From: Ancistrus triradiatus | Lineage: Eukaryota > Chordata > Actinopteri > Siluriformes > Loricariidae | Direction of reading: 5' to 3' | Assembly (NCBI GenBank): GCA_025084515.1 | Contig: JAJAGP010001504.1 | Location: 1 to 64,000 of the forward strand | Length of the DNA stretch: 64,000 nucleotides | Shown here: in pieces, positions 53,603 through 64,000 of the stretch | How positions within the stretch are numbered: the first letter of the stretch is position 1 | Layout of the letters: the number at the start of each line of letters is the position of its first letter | The notes under the pieces: model-generated | Database searches by the model: none | What the model was told of the DNA's origin: nothing | The model's input: the letters and a program-made list of their open reading frames with translations, nothing else | Position numbers and translations under genes: made by a program

Positions 53603-54437
53603 TAATAATATAAGCATCTCATTGTTTCATTACAGTTTGCAGTGGTATGGTAATAGTGACACTCAATCAGCGGGTGTAACTTACAGCTCTTTAGGCTAAT
53701 AGGGATAACCTTTTGGCACGCCTACTGTATTGCATACATCACCATTTGACATGCCCACAACTCCGTCCTGCTGAGACCTACAGTATACTTGAGACACATT
53801 CAGACAGACTGTGCACAAATGGAGGGAAAATGTTTTTTCATAGATTCCGCTTCAGAATGTAGTAGTATTTATACAGTAGCCTATTAGTATATTTTGTATT
53901 AGTATGTTCCCCTTTTGCTATAATGATAGTGTGCACTCGAGCTGGCATGGACTCTACAAGTGCAAAATCTGATGAGCCATGTTATCACAGCATGATTCCA
54001 TAATATTCCAAAAAGCATCTTGTGATGTTGCTCATGTGATTCTGAATGCTTAAGTTTCTCTGTCTACAAATACCTACATAAATGCTTGATGGCATTTAGG
54101 TCAGGTGACTGTGAAGAAAAGCAAAGCTTTGAGGGGTGTTTCGGATCATTATCCTGCTGCAGTATGAATCCTTTTCCACATAGATCCAGGTAGCATAGCT
54201 CTTTCTCTCCATAGCAGAGAGAAATTGATTACCAGCTCTCTCTGATTGCAGAGCTCTATTTACTCCAAAATACAATGCTGAATTCAAAGTGTGGTGCACC
54301 AAACCAAGCCTTACAGGCTTAACCAAAATGTTTGGTTTTCAAATGTTATTTCTATACAGTTTTTCATTACAATATACAGCTTTACAGACATATAAAAGCA
54401 TATCAAGGATGTTTCCTTATATGGATCAAAATTCTCT
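53603..54437. other. Mostly unrecognised; 53930-54330 resembles a very old Tc1-like relic
   Basis: CTCGAGCTGGCATGGACTCT, GCATTTAGGTCAGGTGACTG and GGATCATTATCCTGCTGCAG are phrases typical of antisense Tc1-like transposase genes in fish, in the usual order. No termini are visible and no frame is open. The family is not assigned. Confidence 0.4.
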
Positions 54438-55667
54438 ACAGGGATCTGTCAAAGTCTGCTCTTCACAACACGTTTGTGGAAGTGTATCATAGCACGAACA
54501 AAGGAGATTTCTGAGGACGTCAGAAAAAAAGCTGTTGATGCTCATCAGGCTGGAAAATGTTACAAAACCACCTCCAATCCACAGTCAGACAGATTGTGTA
54601 CAAATGGAGAAAATTCAAGACCATTGTTACCCTCCCCAGGAGTGGTCGACCAACAAAGATCTCTCCAACAGCAAGGCGTGTAATAGTTGGCGAGGTCACA
54701 AAGGACCCCAGGGTAACTTCTAAGCAACTGAAGGCCTCTCTCACATTGACTAATGTTAATGTTCATGAGTCCACCATAGAAGAACACTGAAACAACAATG
54801 GTGTGCATGGCAGGGTTGTAAGGAGAAAGCCACTGCTCTCCAAAAAGAACATTGCTGCTCGTCTGCAGTTTGCTAAAGATCACGTGGACAAGTCCGAAGG
54901 CTATTGGAAGAATGTTTTGCGGATGGATGAGACCAAAATTGGACGTCTTGGTTTAAATGAAAATTGTTAGATTTGGAGAAAGGAAAACTCTGCATTCCAG
55001 CATAAGAACCTTATCCCATATGTGAAACATGGTGGTGGTAGTATCATGGTTTGGGTCTGTTTTGCTGCATCTGGGCGAGGACAACTTGCCATCATTGATG
55101 GAACAATGAATTCTGAATTATATCAGAGAATTCTAAAGGAAAATGTCAGGACATCTGTCTATGAACGTAATCTCAAGAGAAGGTGTGTCATGCAGCAAGA
55201 CAATGACCATAAGCACACAAGTCGTTCTACCAAAGAATGGTTATAGAAGAATAAAGTTCATGTTCTGGAATGGCCAAGTCAAAGCCCTGACCTTAATCAA
55301 ACTGTTGTGGAAGGACCTGAAGGGAGCAGTTATTGTGAGGAAACCCACCAACATCCCATCCCTGTTCTGTACTTAGAAATGGGCTAAAATTCCTCCAAGC
55401 GTTTAGTTGCAGTTATTGCTGCACAGGGGGGTCACACCAGATACTGAAAGAAAAGGTTCACATACTTTTGCCACTCATGGATATATAATATTGGATCATT
55501 TTCCTCAATAAATAAATGACCAAGTATAATATGTTTGTCTCATTTGTTTAACTGGGTTCTCTTTATCTACTTTTAGGAATTGTGTGAAAATCTGATGATG
55601 TTTTAGGTCATATTTATGCAGAAATATAGAATATTCTAAAGGGTTCACAAACATTCAAGCACCACTG
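54438..55667 (+). pseudogene. Tc1-like transposase relic, family A copy 8 (A8)
   Basis: 5'-truncated (starts ACAGGGATCTGTCAAAGTCT) and complete at the right end (TTCAAGCACCACTG before TA). The start codon is mutated (ATAGCACGAACA where ATG is expected). 54474-54790 gives the N-terminal domain in two frames (TVRQIVYKWRKFKTIVTLPR, then RPTKISPTARRVIVGE). 55022-55246 covers GGGSIMVWVCFAASG to the second catalytic Asp (VMQQDNDHKHTSRST). The Glu block near 55270 is shifted. Sense orientation is plus, opposite to A10. Confidence 0.9.
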
Positions 55668-55760
55668 TATATGGCCAATATTATGTACATACCCCATCTA
55701 GTTAGTGATCTCTAATAGTTCAGCCACATTCACTGCTAATACATATATAACATGGAACAA

Positions 55761-56110
55761 TCATTTATTCATTCACATTCACTTTCTTATCCACTTGATC
55801 CTGGACAGGGTTGCGGGAGAGCCGGTGTCTAGCCAGTGGCACAAGGCGCAAGACAAGAACCCGAGACATGGTGCCAATCCATCGTAGGGCACCTCACACA
55901 CTAGAGGCACTTTAGAGACATCTGTTAACCTAACATGCATGTCTTCTGAACTGTGGGAGAAAACTGGAGTACCCAGAGTAAACCCAAATTGACACAGGGA
56001 GGACATGCAAACTCCACACAGAATGAACCCAAACCTCTCCACCTGGAATTGAACCCAGGACCTCTTTGTAGTGAGGCGACAGTGCTACTCACCGAGCCAC
56101 CGTGCAGCCC
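55761..56110 (-). mobile_element. SINE S1, copy c
   Basis: Near full length, read on minus from GGGCTGCACGGTGGCTCGGT, with the B-box-like GTTCAATTCC, to GGATAAGAAAGTGAATGTGA. The A-box-like TGGCTCGGTGA is slightly altered. Confidence 0.82.
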
Positions 56111-57255
56111 TAATATGGAACACAGAAGCATGAAATCTCAAAGAACCAACATTGGTAGTAGAATGAGTCATGTGTCACTCTCAATATGACACTTTCCTGT
56201 TTCCACCTCCCCGACAAATCATTCCATCAACATTCTGCAGTGAGCTCTTCATTGACTTTTAACACGGTACTGTCATAAGATGCCACCTTGTCAGTCATTT
56301 CATTAAATTTCTGCCACAGCTTCCCCAGGCGACATTCAGTGGTGTTACTCTGAAATGAAAACTTCTAATATAAACCTCACACTGCTAGTTCAATGGGGAG
56401 TGCAATTGGCACAGATCGTAAGGGGAATTAAAATGACAGGCTTTTTATTTTTTTTTAAGAACCTGCTCAAAATTCCTGCTTTGCATTCCTCCATAAATTG
56501 AACTTACTCTTCTGGCTTCGGTTCTACATCATCCACATCAGAGGAGTTAACAGAGGTCCTCAGTGTATAATTTTGGGCTTACCTGTTTTATTGGAAGTAC
56601 TACAGTATTTAAGCAGTAAGCAGTTCCAGGAATAATGAACACATGCAGTGTTGTAAATACTATAACTCAAGTTGCTGTCATGGTGTGATACTCTTTTTAT
56701 TACTGAGATTTATCTGAACTGAAGGGAAATTTCAGTGATACTATCAGTAGGTTTCCTTTAATAAAACACGTTAAATCAAGATTTATGGTATCCTTTAATA
56801 AAAACATGTTTAATTAAGATTTATGGCATGTGTCTGGTTTGCCTTTAAAAAACTAATAAAATCAGTAATGTGGTAGAAGGTTTAAATTCTGCTCTCATTC
56901 TGTGCCGTTTCAGTGACAGACGAAAATGTGGCAGTTGGGGGCATTCAGGTTTTCCTACACCATAGAGACTGTAGGGGCTTAGTCAGTCATGCAATAACAG
57001 TTCAAGCCACCAAGTGGTAGGCCATACAAGTTCACAGAGTAGCAACACAGGGTACTGCAGTGTGCAGCATAATACTGTCTACCCTTATTGCAAATACACT
57101 CTACAAACTGCCTCTGCCAGCACAACAACTGTTTGTCACAGAGTCTGGAGAAGTAGAAATGTCATCTTTGGAGTATTGGATGACTCAGGCCGTCATTACT
57201 CATCATGTATTTTGATTAGAATTTCTGATGCTAAAATTTGAAATATCCTTAGGTA
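56111..57255. other. Unique sequence with a 38-bp tandem duplication
   Basis: 56752-56828 holds two copies of TCCTTTAATAAAA...CAAGATTTATGG, about 38 bp each. 56230-56440 is non-repetitive, balanced DNA. No gene recognised. Confidence 0.45.
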
Positions 57256-59029
57256 TAGAGTGTTGCTGAAAGGTTTGAAAAGTTGTGTGAAACCTTTAAA
57301 ATTTTCCCTATATTTCTGCATAAAATATGAGCTAAAACATCATCAGATTTTCAACACACAAAGTCGTAAAAGTAGATCAAGAGAAGCCAGTTTTAAAGAA
57401 AATAAGACAAAAACATTATACTTGGTCATTTATTTATTGAAGAACGAAAATGAACCAATTATTACATATTAGTGAGTGGCAAAACAAAAGTATGTGAAAA
57501 ACTGTAGGATTAGCAGGTTAATTTGAAGGTTGAAATTAGAGTCAGGTGTTTTTCAATCAATGCCCTGAGATGACAGATCAGGTGTGAGTGGGCACCCTAT
57601 TTTTTTTAAAAGAACAGGGATCTATCAAAGTCTGCTCTTCACAAGAATATTTTTTTTGTGGAAGTGTATCATGGCCCGAACAAAGGAGATTTCTGAGGAA
57701 CCTCAGAAAAAGACGTTGTTGATGCTCATCATTTACATTTACACAGTATTTAGCAGACTTGCCTTATCCAGAGCGACTTACAATTTGAATACAGTCTTAA
57801 CAATCCGAGCAATTGTGGGGTTTAAGGGCCTTGCTCAAGGACCAACAAAAAATTGAATTGGATTCATTGAACCCTAGATCATTTTTCCTTAATGAATACA
57901 ATGTATATTTATTTTTTTGCTCATTTGTTACAACTGGGCTTCCTCTTATCTACTTTTAGGACCGTTTTTTTGTGAAAATCTCATGATGTTTTTAGGTCAT
58001 CTTTATATGCAAAGAGATATACAAAATTTACAAGAAGGGTTCACAAACTTTCAAGCTCCCCAGGAGTGGTCGACCAACAAAGATCACTCAAAAGCAAGGC
58101 GTTGTAATAGTTGGCAAGGTCACAAAGGACCAAAGGGTAACTTCTAAGTATCTGAAGGACCTCTCTCACATTGGCTAATGGTAATGTTAATGAGTCCAAC
58201 ATCCAAAAGAACAATGAACAACAATGCTACGTGCATGGCTAAGGTTGGCAAGGAGAAAGCCATGTTGTCCAAAAGAACATTGCTCTCATCTGCCGTTTGT
58301 TAAAGATCACGTGGACAAGCCCGAAAGGCTATTGGAAGATGGAAGAATATTTGTGGACGTGATTGAATTGGATGAGACCCAAAATAAAACATTTTGGTTT
58401 AAAAAGAACAAAGGAAAAGTGTTATGTTTGGAGAAGAAAGGAAAACATTGCATTCCAGCAAAAGAACATGGTGGTTGTGGTCGTATCATGGTTTGGACCT
58501 GTTTTGCTGCATCTGGGCCAGGACAGCTTGCCATCATTGATGGAAAAGAATGCATTCTGAATTATAGCAGAGAATTCTAAAGGAAAATGGTCAGGACATA
58601 TGTTCCAAGAAATGGAAATCTCAAGAGAGAGTGGGTTCATGCAGCAAGACAACGACCATAAGCACAAAAGTCGTTTACCAAGAATGGTTTAAGAATAATA
58701 AAGTATCGTTTTGGAATGGTCAAGTCAAAAGTCATGACCTTTTAATCCAATCGGAAATGTTGTGAACGGACCCCCCCCCTTAAGCAAGCAGTTAAGGTTA
58801 GGAAACCCACCAAATCCCAGATTTGAAGCTGTTGTTCTGTATGGATTTATGGAATAAAATGTGATTAGATATTGAATTAGATCATTTCCTTATGAATACA
58901 TTGTAATATTTTTGCCTCATTTGTTTAACTGGGCTACTATCTTTATCTACCTTTTAGGAGACGTCTGAAATCTTTGATGTTGTAGGGTTACAAATTTACA
59001 GAAGGGTTCACAAAATGTCCAGCACCATG
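57256..59029 (+). pseudogene. Tc1-like family A copy 9 (A9), rearranged and SINE-interrupted
   Basis: The left terminal repeat (GCATAAAATATGAGCTAAAA, CATCATCAGATTTTC) leads to the start region (TATCATGGCCCGAACAAAGG at about 57668) and the first residues MARTKEISEE. There a SINE S2 (57730-57888) and a piece of A right end (57889-58055) intervene. The transposase then resumes at CCCCAGGAGTGGTCGACCAA and continues, badly decayed, to about 58860, followed by a right terminal repeat ending near 59029 before TA. 58224-58580 is the longest frame and includes AASGPGQLAIID. Confidence 0.88.
57730..57888 (-). mobile_element. SINE S2, copy d, inside A9
   Basis: CATTTACATTTACACAGTAT, CTTATCCAGAGCGACTTACA and GGGCCTTGCTCAAGGACCAA in inverse S2 order, ending at GAACCCTAGATC. 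The A-box end is missing. Confidence 0.82.
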
Positions 59030-59149
59030 TACCAATGGTATAAGGACCCTATATTAATTATTTCTCAGTCCCTGTATTATAGCACATACAAGACATTTGT
59101 ATAGTAATAAAAAAACTGAACAAAACTAAAATAAAAAAACAGCTTATTA

Positions 59150-59338
59150 TGGGCTACAGTGGCAAGTATCCACAGTGACCTTTACCGTTACACTTGACCA
59201 AGTAGCAATAGTTGGCAGCTTCATCAGGATGCCAATTTGAAAACATTCAACATTCCAAAGAACGCTTGATCAGGAATGGCCTTCTTGGGAGAGTAGCAGC
59301 CAAGAAACCATTTTTTTCTTGTCCCAGAAGAAAGTCCT
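59150..59338 (+). pseudogene. Tc1-like transposase scrap, family D
   Basis: Contains a translation NGLLGRVAAKKPFF on the plus strand (ATGGCCTTCTTGGGAGAGTA), the inter-domain motif of a fish Tc1-like transposase different from A, B, C, E and F. It fills the gap between A9 and A10. Confidence 0.6.
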
Positions 59339-59339
59339 A

Positions 59340-60809
59340 AAGGAGATCAAGAGTTAAACAAAAATGAGACAAAATATTATACTTGGTCATTTATTTTATT
59401 GAGGAAAATTGATCCCATATCACATATTAATGAGTGGCAAAAGTTATGTGAATCTTTGATTTCGGTATCTGGTGTGAACTGTGCAGCAATAACTGCAGCT
59501 AAACTTTCTGTTGATCAGTCCTGCACACCGGCTTGGAGGGAATTTCAGCCCATTCCTCCGTACAGAACAGCTTCAACTCTGGATGTTGGGGGTTTCCTCA
59601 CATTAGCTGCTCGCCATTCAGGTCCTTCCACAACATTTTGATTGGATTATGGTCAGGACTTTTTGACTTGGCCATTCCAAAACTGCTAACTTTATTCTTC
59701 TGTAAACCATTCTTTGGTAGAATGACTTGTGTGATTTAGGGTCGTTTGTCTGCTGATTGACCCAACTTTCTGAGAGAGATTCAGTTCATGGACAGATGTC
59801 CATGATATTTTCCTTAGAATTATCCTGAATATAATTCAGAATTCATTGTTCCATCAATGATGGCAAGCCGTCCTGGCCCAGATGCAGCAAAACAGGCCCC
59901 AAACCATGATACTACCACCACCATGTTTCACCAGATGGGATAAGGTTCTTACGCTGGAAATGCAGTGTTTTCCTTTTTCCCACACACAATGGTTTCCTTT
60001 TAAACCAAAAACGTTCTATTTTGGTCTCATCATCAATCCACCACAAAACATTCTTCCAATAGCCTTCGGGACTGTCCACGTGATCTTTAGCAAACTGCAG
60101 ACGAGCAGCAACTATTCTTTTTTGGACAGCAGTGGTTTTCTCCTTGCAACCTTGCCATGCACACCATTGTTGTTCAGTGTTCTTCTGATGGTGGGACTCA
60201 TGAACATTAACATTAGCCAATGTGAGAGAGGCCTTCAGTTGCTTAGAAGTTACCCTGGGGTCCTTTGTTATCTCACCAAATATTACACACCTTGCTCTTG
60301 GAATGATCTTTGTTGGTTGACCACTTCTGGGGAGGGTAACAATGGATTTGAATTTCCTCCATTTGTACACAATCTGTCTGACTGTGTATTGGTGGAGTCA
60401 AAACTCTTTAAAGATGGTTTTGTAACCTTTTTCAGCCTGATGGGCATCAGCAATGCTTTTTCTGAGGTCCTCAGAATTCTCCTTTGTTTGTGCCATGATA
60501 CACTTCCACAAACATGTATTGTGAAGAGCAGACTATGATAGATCCCTGTTCTTTAAATAAAACAGGGTGCCCACTCACACCTGATTGTCATCCCATTAAT
60601 TGAACACAACTGACTCTAATTTAACCTTCAAATTAACTGCTAATCCTAGAGGTTCACATACTTTTGACACTCACTAATAGGTAATATTGGATTATTTTCC
60701 TGAATAAATAACTTTTAGGACTTGTGTGAAAATCTAATGATGTTTTAGGTCATATTTATGCAGAAATATAGAAAATTCTAAAGGGTTTACAAACTTTCAA
60801 GCACCACTG
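59340..60809 (-). pseudogene. Tc1-like family A copy 10 (A10)
   Basis: Left-truncated in the terminal repeat and complete on the right (CTTTCAAGCACCACTG, then TA at 60810). On minus, 59912-60370 (152 codons) runs from YKWRKFKSIVTLPRSGQPTK through the first catalytic Asp region (VLWWIDDETKIERF, with extra residues) to QRKNLIPSG. The start region is at 60490 (GCCATGATACACTTCCACAA inverse). C-terminal parts (59460-59880) are in several frames, and the SPDLNPIE block is not intact. Confidence 0.9.
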
Positions 60810-60811
60810 TA

Positions 60812-62538
60812 TATGCTAAAGCTCACAGAGGTTGGAATTAAGGTCAGAGGAAAAGAGTATTATGGAGTGACATATCCAAGTTTTTTAATTTTCGGTCCAA
60901 TTGTTGACAATATGTTATTATAATATGGTCATTATACCATTGATAAATCAACAAATCTAATGGTGGCCTAAGGCTTCTGCAGAGTACTGTACATAAATTC
61001 TGCTATACATAATGGGATTTCAGTATGTGAGTCTCAAATGACATAAGCATAGTGTAAGCAGCAACTTTTAACAGAAAACAAACAGTAATCAAACTAAAGT
61101 ACATGTATGGCATTTAATAATCTGTTATTTAGAAAAAGCAGTCTAAAAGAGACAATTAAAAGTGCTAGAAATTAGAATAAACACTAAATGTTCACAAGGA
61201 AAGTGTCTCTTCAGGCCAAAAGTCTAAAAAAACTAAACATAACTGAAAATGATACAAACAATTATTATGGTAGTCTTTGTTTAACCTCAGGATCATTTTT
61301 AAATGCTCGGATAGTTAGTGGATATTTAATGATAATAATAGTATCCATCCTTATTAATTAGGTACAGTTAGCTCTCTACACTTTAAAGAAAAAATTAGAA
61401 AGTGTGGGAGGATTGTGGCAACGGACTTGCTGGAAATAACTGAATTCTAAACTTATTTGCATTTTCTGTTTTTGAGTACTTACATAAGCTCGAGAAGGTT
61501 ATGCTGTACACAGTGCATTAAACACCGTAATAGAGACTTTCTTCACATTTTCCAATTTATTCTACTAGGAAAAAAGTGTTTAATGAACCAGCTTTTGCAG
61601 GACCATTTAATAAACACTGCCAAGCATTTCAATTATTTAATTAATTGCATTTTAAATGCCTATAAACTGCTTATAATTCAAGAATTAAAGATCCAGTTAT
61701 GTGAACAACCAATTAGACAATGGAACATGATGGATGGCTCCTTCTTCTTCATCCCTCTGTTCTACTCACCCATTCCCCAAAGTGCATGTTACAAGTGTAA
61801 TTTTTCATGTCTGTTTTAATGGACTGCTGGTGCGTCTTCTGCAGCTATCCGTGAGATTCTGAATCTTTGTCGTTTGTGAATGGCAGCATTATTGGGGATA
61901 ATGGCACTATAGTAGCACCTGAAAAGATGGTGGAAAAGCCTTTCTGGAGCACAATAAAGAAAGTCATGGTCAGAAGTTAAATGCAACCTCTAGCAAGCAC
62001 CAGCTATCTATGAGCACACTGAAACGCATCAGTGCTAGTGCTGGCACTTTACAGATAGAGAGCCTTGGAAATGGATTAATGTATGAATCTACAGAACAGC
62101 CAGTGCTAGAGATAAAATAATAAAGGCAGATTTTGCAGATTCAATCAACAATAGGACTCATGCGACAGTACTGGGACCTTGGGTGATATGTGGATTCTCT
62201 TACAGCAGTGTTTTGTGAAATGCTAAGAATTTATCAAGGTCTTTCAGTCCTGCTGTTATTGCCTCCACATTCTTTCACTATATAATAAGTTTCATGAGTT
62301 ATTGCGGCAAACAGCTATTTCCACTAAATCACAAAGGATAATTATTACATTACATTGCAGAGAACTCATGAACTATTTTTTGTGTGCTTCAATTGTCTTT
62401 AGTGGGTTTGGCTATTTCAGCCACACACCATGGGAATAATTGCATACAATCAAGCATATTGCTGTTCAGTCTCCATAGATGGAAGGGTAATACTGGAAAA
62501 TTCAGGGACTTTTCAGGGTGGCACTGTCAAAGAATTTC
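60812..62538. other. Unique AT-rich sequence
   Basis: No recognised repeat. A 120-codon frame (61457-61819, plus) has no similarity that I know and an AT-driven composition; it is treated as chance. Confidence 0.45.
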
Positions 62539-62722
62539 ATTACATTTATGTCACTTAGCAGACACCCTTATTCCAGAGCAACTTACAATTGGTACAATCC
62601 AATCAATTGTGGGTTAAAGGCCTTACTCAGTGGTCCAACTATAACAGCTTAGCAGAGATGGGATTTGAACCCTAGATCTTCTGGTCCATAGTACTATGCT
62701 TTAACCACTAGGCTACCACAGT
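62539..62722 (-). mobile_element. SINE S2, copy e
   Basis: Inverse S2 from TTACATTTATGTCACTTAGC to AACCACTAGGCTACCACAGT, with the B-box-like GGGTTCAAATCC altered to GGTTCAAATCCC on minus. Near full length. Confidence 0.85.
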
Positions 62723-63816
62723 GAATAAATGCTTCCCTCCTAGAGCTCATCAACTCTAAAATCAGTTCCAAACTCTAGCAAATGCTACTCCTTAATGCTA
62801 ATTACTTATGATGTGATGTGTATATATTTCTCATTTTTGGTCATAATAAAGCTTCCCTTGCTAACCAGGTAAAAAGGTCATCTCCTCATCTGCCCTTGTT
62901 GTAAATATCTGACATATACAGGAATGCATTTATTGTACGTAGGTGACTCTTTCAATATTCCTTTGAATCACATTGCAAGATCAATACTATGTCAGTGCAA
63001 TTATCCCAATAAAATAACACTATAAAACCACTTGGAATTACTCGATTGATTCTGCAGGCCTCCATTTGGCCACTGAGGTTCGCACAATCTTGTTTGTTGC
63101 AAGCACATAAAATGCTGGCTACAGAGTCAGAGTAGCTAGGGGGAAATAAAAGCAAATCAAAAGCCCAAGTTAGAACCTCTATTTTGCCATTATCCTTTGC
63201 CATCGTGCAACTTGCTGGACTTCTCATTTACGACACAGGGCCATTACACAGTTTAACGGCCCATTGCACTGACACATTGCAGCCACTGAAGTATTCCTAA
63301 AGTCGCTGACAGCACGTGCAGTTTTCCTAACATTCACACATCCAGCATTTTGAAATGTGTTCCAGGTTCCACACAATGCCTTTATGCCTTGAGGACTGTA
63401 GGAACGTTTTTTTTATATCACTGTGAAAAAAAATTCTCTGGAACCAATCTTCGGTCATCTTGTTTTCTATAGCAAATGGATTTGGCTGGTGAAAGGGAAC
63501 AAAATACAAGATCAATACTTTGATGACGCGCATTATAGGTAGCACTCAGAAGGGAAGTGATGGATACACCAGCTAAGGACCACAGTGAGCTGTGAACAAA
63601 CCCCAATGAAAGTCAAACATTTACTGTGCAGATTTCACTGTTAGAAACCATGTTTGCTAACTAATTACAACCAAAATGGAGAAATGCCAGAGTAGGGACG
63701 TACAATTTAAAAAGGCACATATTTCACATTTAACCAGGGCTGACTAAATATAATTTGGATAAATTCCCACCTAATTAAAAAATATAAGATAAAATAACAC
63801 AGTGAACCAAATGTAA
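62723..63816. other. Unique sequence; 63030-63400 candidate conserved noncoding DNA
   Basis: No gene. 63030-63400 is non-repetitive, with balanced composition and blocks such as GGCCCATTGCACTGACACAT, unlike the AT-rich flanks. Conservation not tested. Confidence 0.25.
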
Positions 63817-64000
63817 TTCATTCATTCGCTTTTTTACCCACTTAATCCTGAACAGGGTTGCGGAGCGCCTGTGCCTAGCCAGTGGCACAGGGCGCAAGGC
63901 AGGAATAACCCTAGACACGGCGACAATCCATCCTAGGGCTCATACACTCACACACTATGGCCAAATTAGCACAATCAGTTAACCTAAAGCATGTCTTTGG
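63817..64000 (-). mobile_element. SINE S1, copy d, cut by the window end
   Basis: ATTCATTCATTCGCTTTTTT at the 3' side, then CAGGGTTGCGGAGCGCCTGT and CACAATCAGTTAACCTAAAG in inverse S1 order. The polymerase III promoter end lies beyond the window. Confidence 0.8.

Noticed and set aside
61457..61819. 120-codon plus-strand frame in unique DNA
   Set aside because: AT-driven amino-acid composition, no known similarity, no splice or promoter context. Likely chance.
1..64000. A novel bacterial- or phage-type defence or biosynthetic system
   Set aside because: No prokaryotic gene organisation, ribosome-binding sites or multi-gene operon. The coding remains are animal transposable elements.

Overview
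The window looks like intergenic DNA from a teleost fish. The evidence is the density of fish-type repeats: at least six Tc1/mariner-like families, two Ty3/gypsy chromovirus-type retrotransposons and a solo LTR, a Penelope-like element, LINE 3' ends, two tRNA-derived SINE families, several MITEs and many (TA)n tracts. I do not recognise the species; an otophysan such as a catfish or characin is only a guess. I see no complete host gene, no structural RNA gene, no CRISPR array and no bacterial or viral operon. Nearly all coding sequence present is broken transposase or retrotransposon pol. The one lead to a host gene is a minus-strand CCAAT/TATA/ATG arrangement near 1.09-1.47 kb that could be a first exon, its gene running off the left edge.

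Layout. 0-7.7 kb: mostly unique AT-rich DNA with a 284-bp MITE, a LINE 3' end split by a SINE, and two stretches that resemble conserved noncoding DNA. 7.7-14.5 kb: a mosaic of three Tc1-like fragments (called here B1, A1 and C1), each interrupted by a different insertion: a MITE, a solo LTR and a nearly full-length gypsy element. 15.4-20.8 kb: Tc1-like fragments, including one (E) split by a 2.75-kb Penelope-like element. 21-24.6 kb: a 195-bp tandem duplication and a terminal-inverted-repeat element filled with an AT palindrome, a Tc1-like copy and a LINE tail. 25-37 kb: SINEs, a 52-bp minisatellite split by a Tc1-like element, and a LINE with a recognisable reverse-transcriptase end. 37.4-39.0 kb: a near full-length Tc1-like element. 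39.5-46.7 kb: a tandem triplication of a roughly 1-kb unit whose middle copy carries a SINE fused to a minus-strand gypsy chromovirus. 47-54 kb: further MITE and Tc1-like copies. 54.4-60.8 kb: three A-family copies, two on plus followed by one on minus. 60.8-64 kb: mostly unique, with two SINEs.

How the pieces relate. Family letters (A-F, S1, S2) are my own labels for repeats recurring in the window, not database names. Nesting gives a relative order of insertion in several places: the host element is older than what interrupts it. None of the elements looks autonomous. The closest to intact are the 598-codon pol frame of the minus-strand gypsy element, which lacks its integrase catalytic core, and the plus-strand gypsy integrase, whose DDE triad survives although its reverse transcriptase has an in-frame gap. 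I found no evidence of a previously undescribed system. The observations most worth following are the triplication, the nested mosaics, the Penelope-like element with an inverted copy of its own 3' end, and the candidate promoter/exon.
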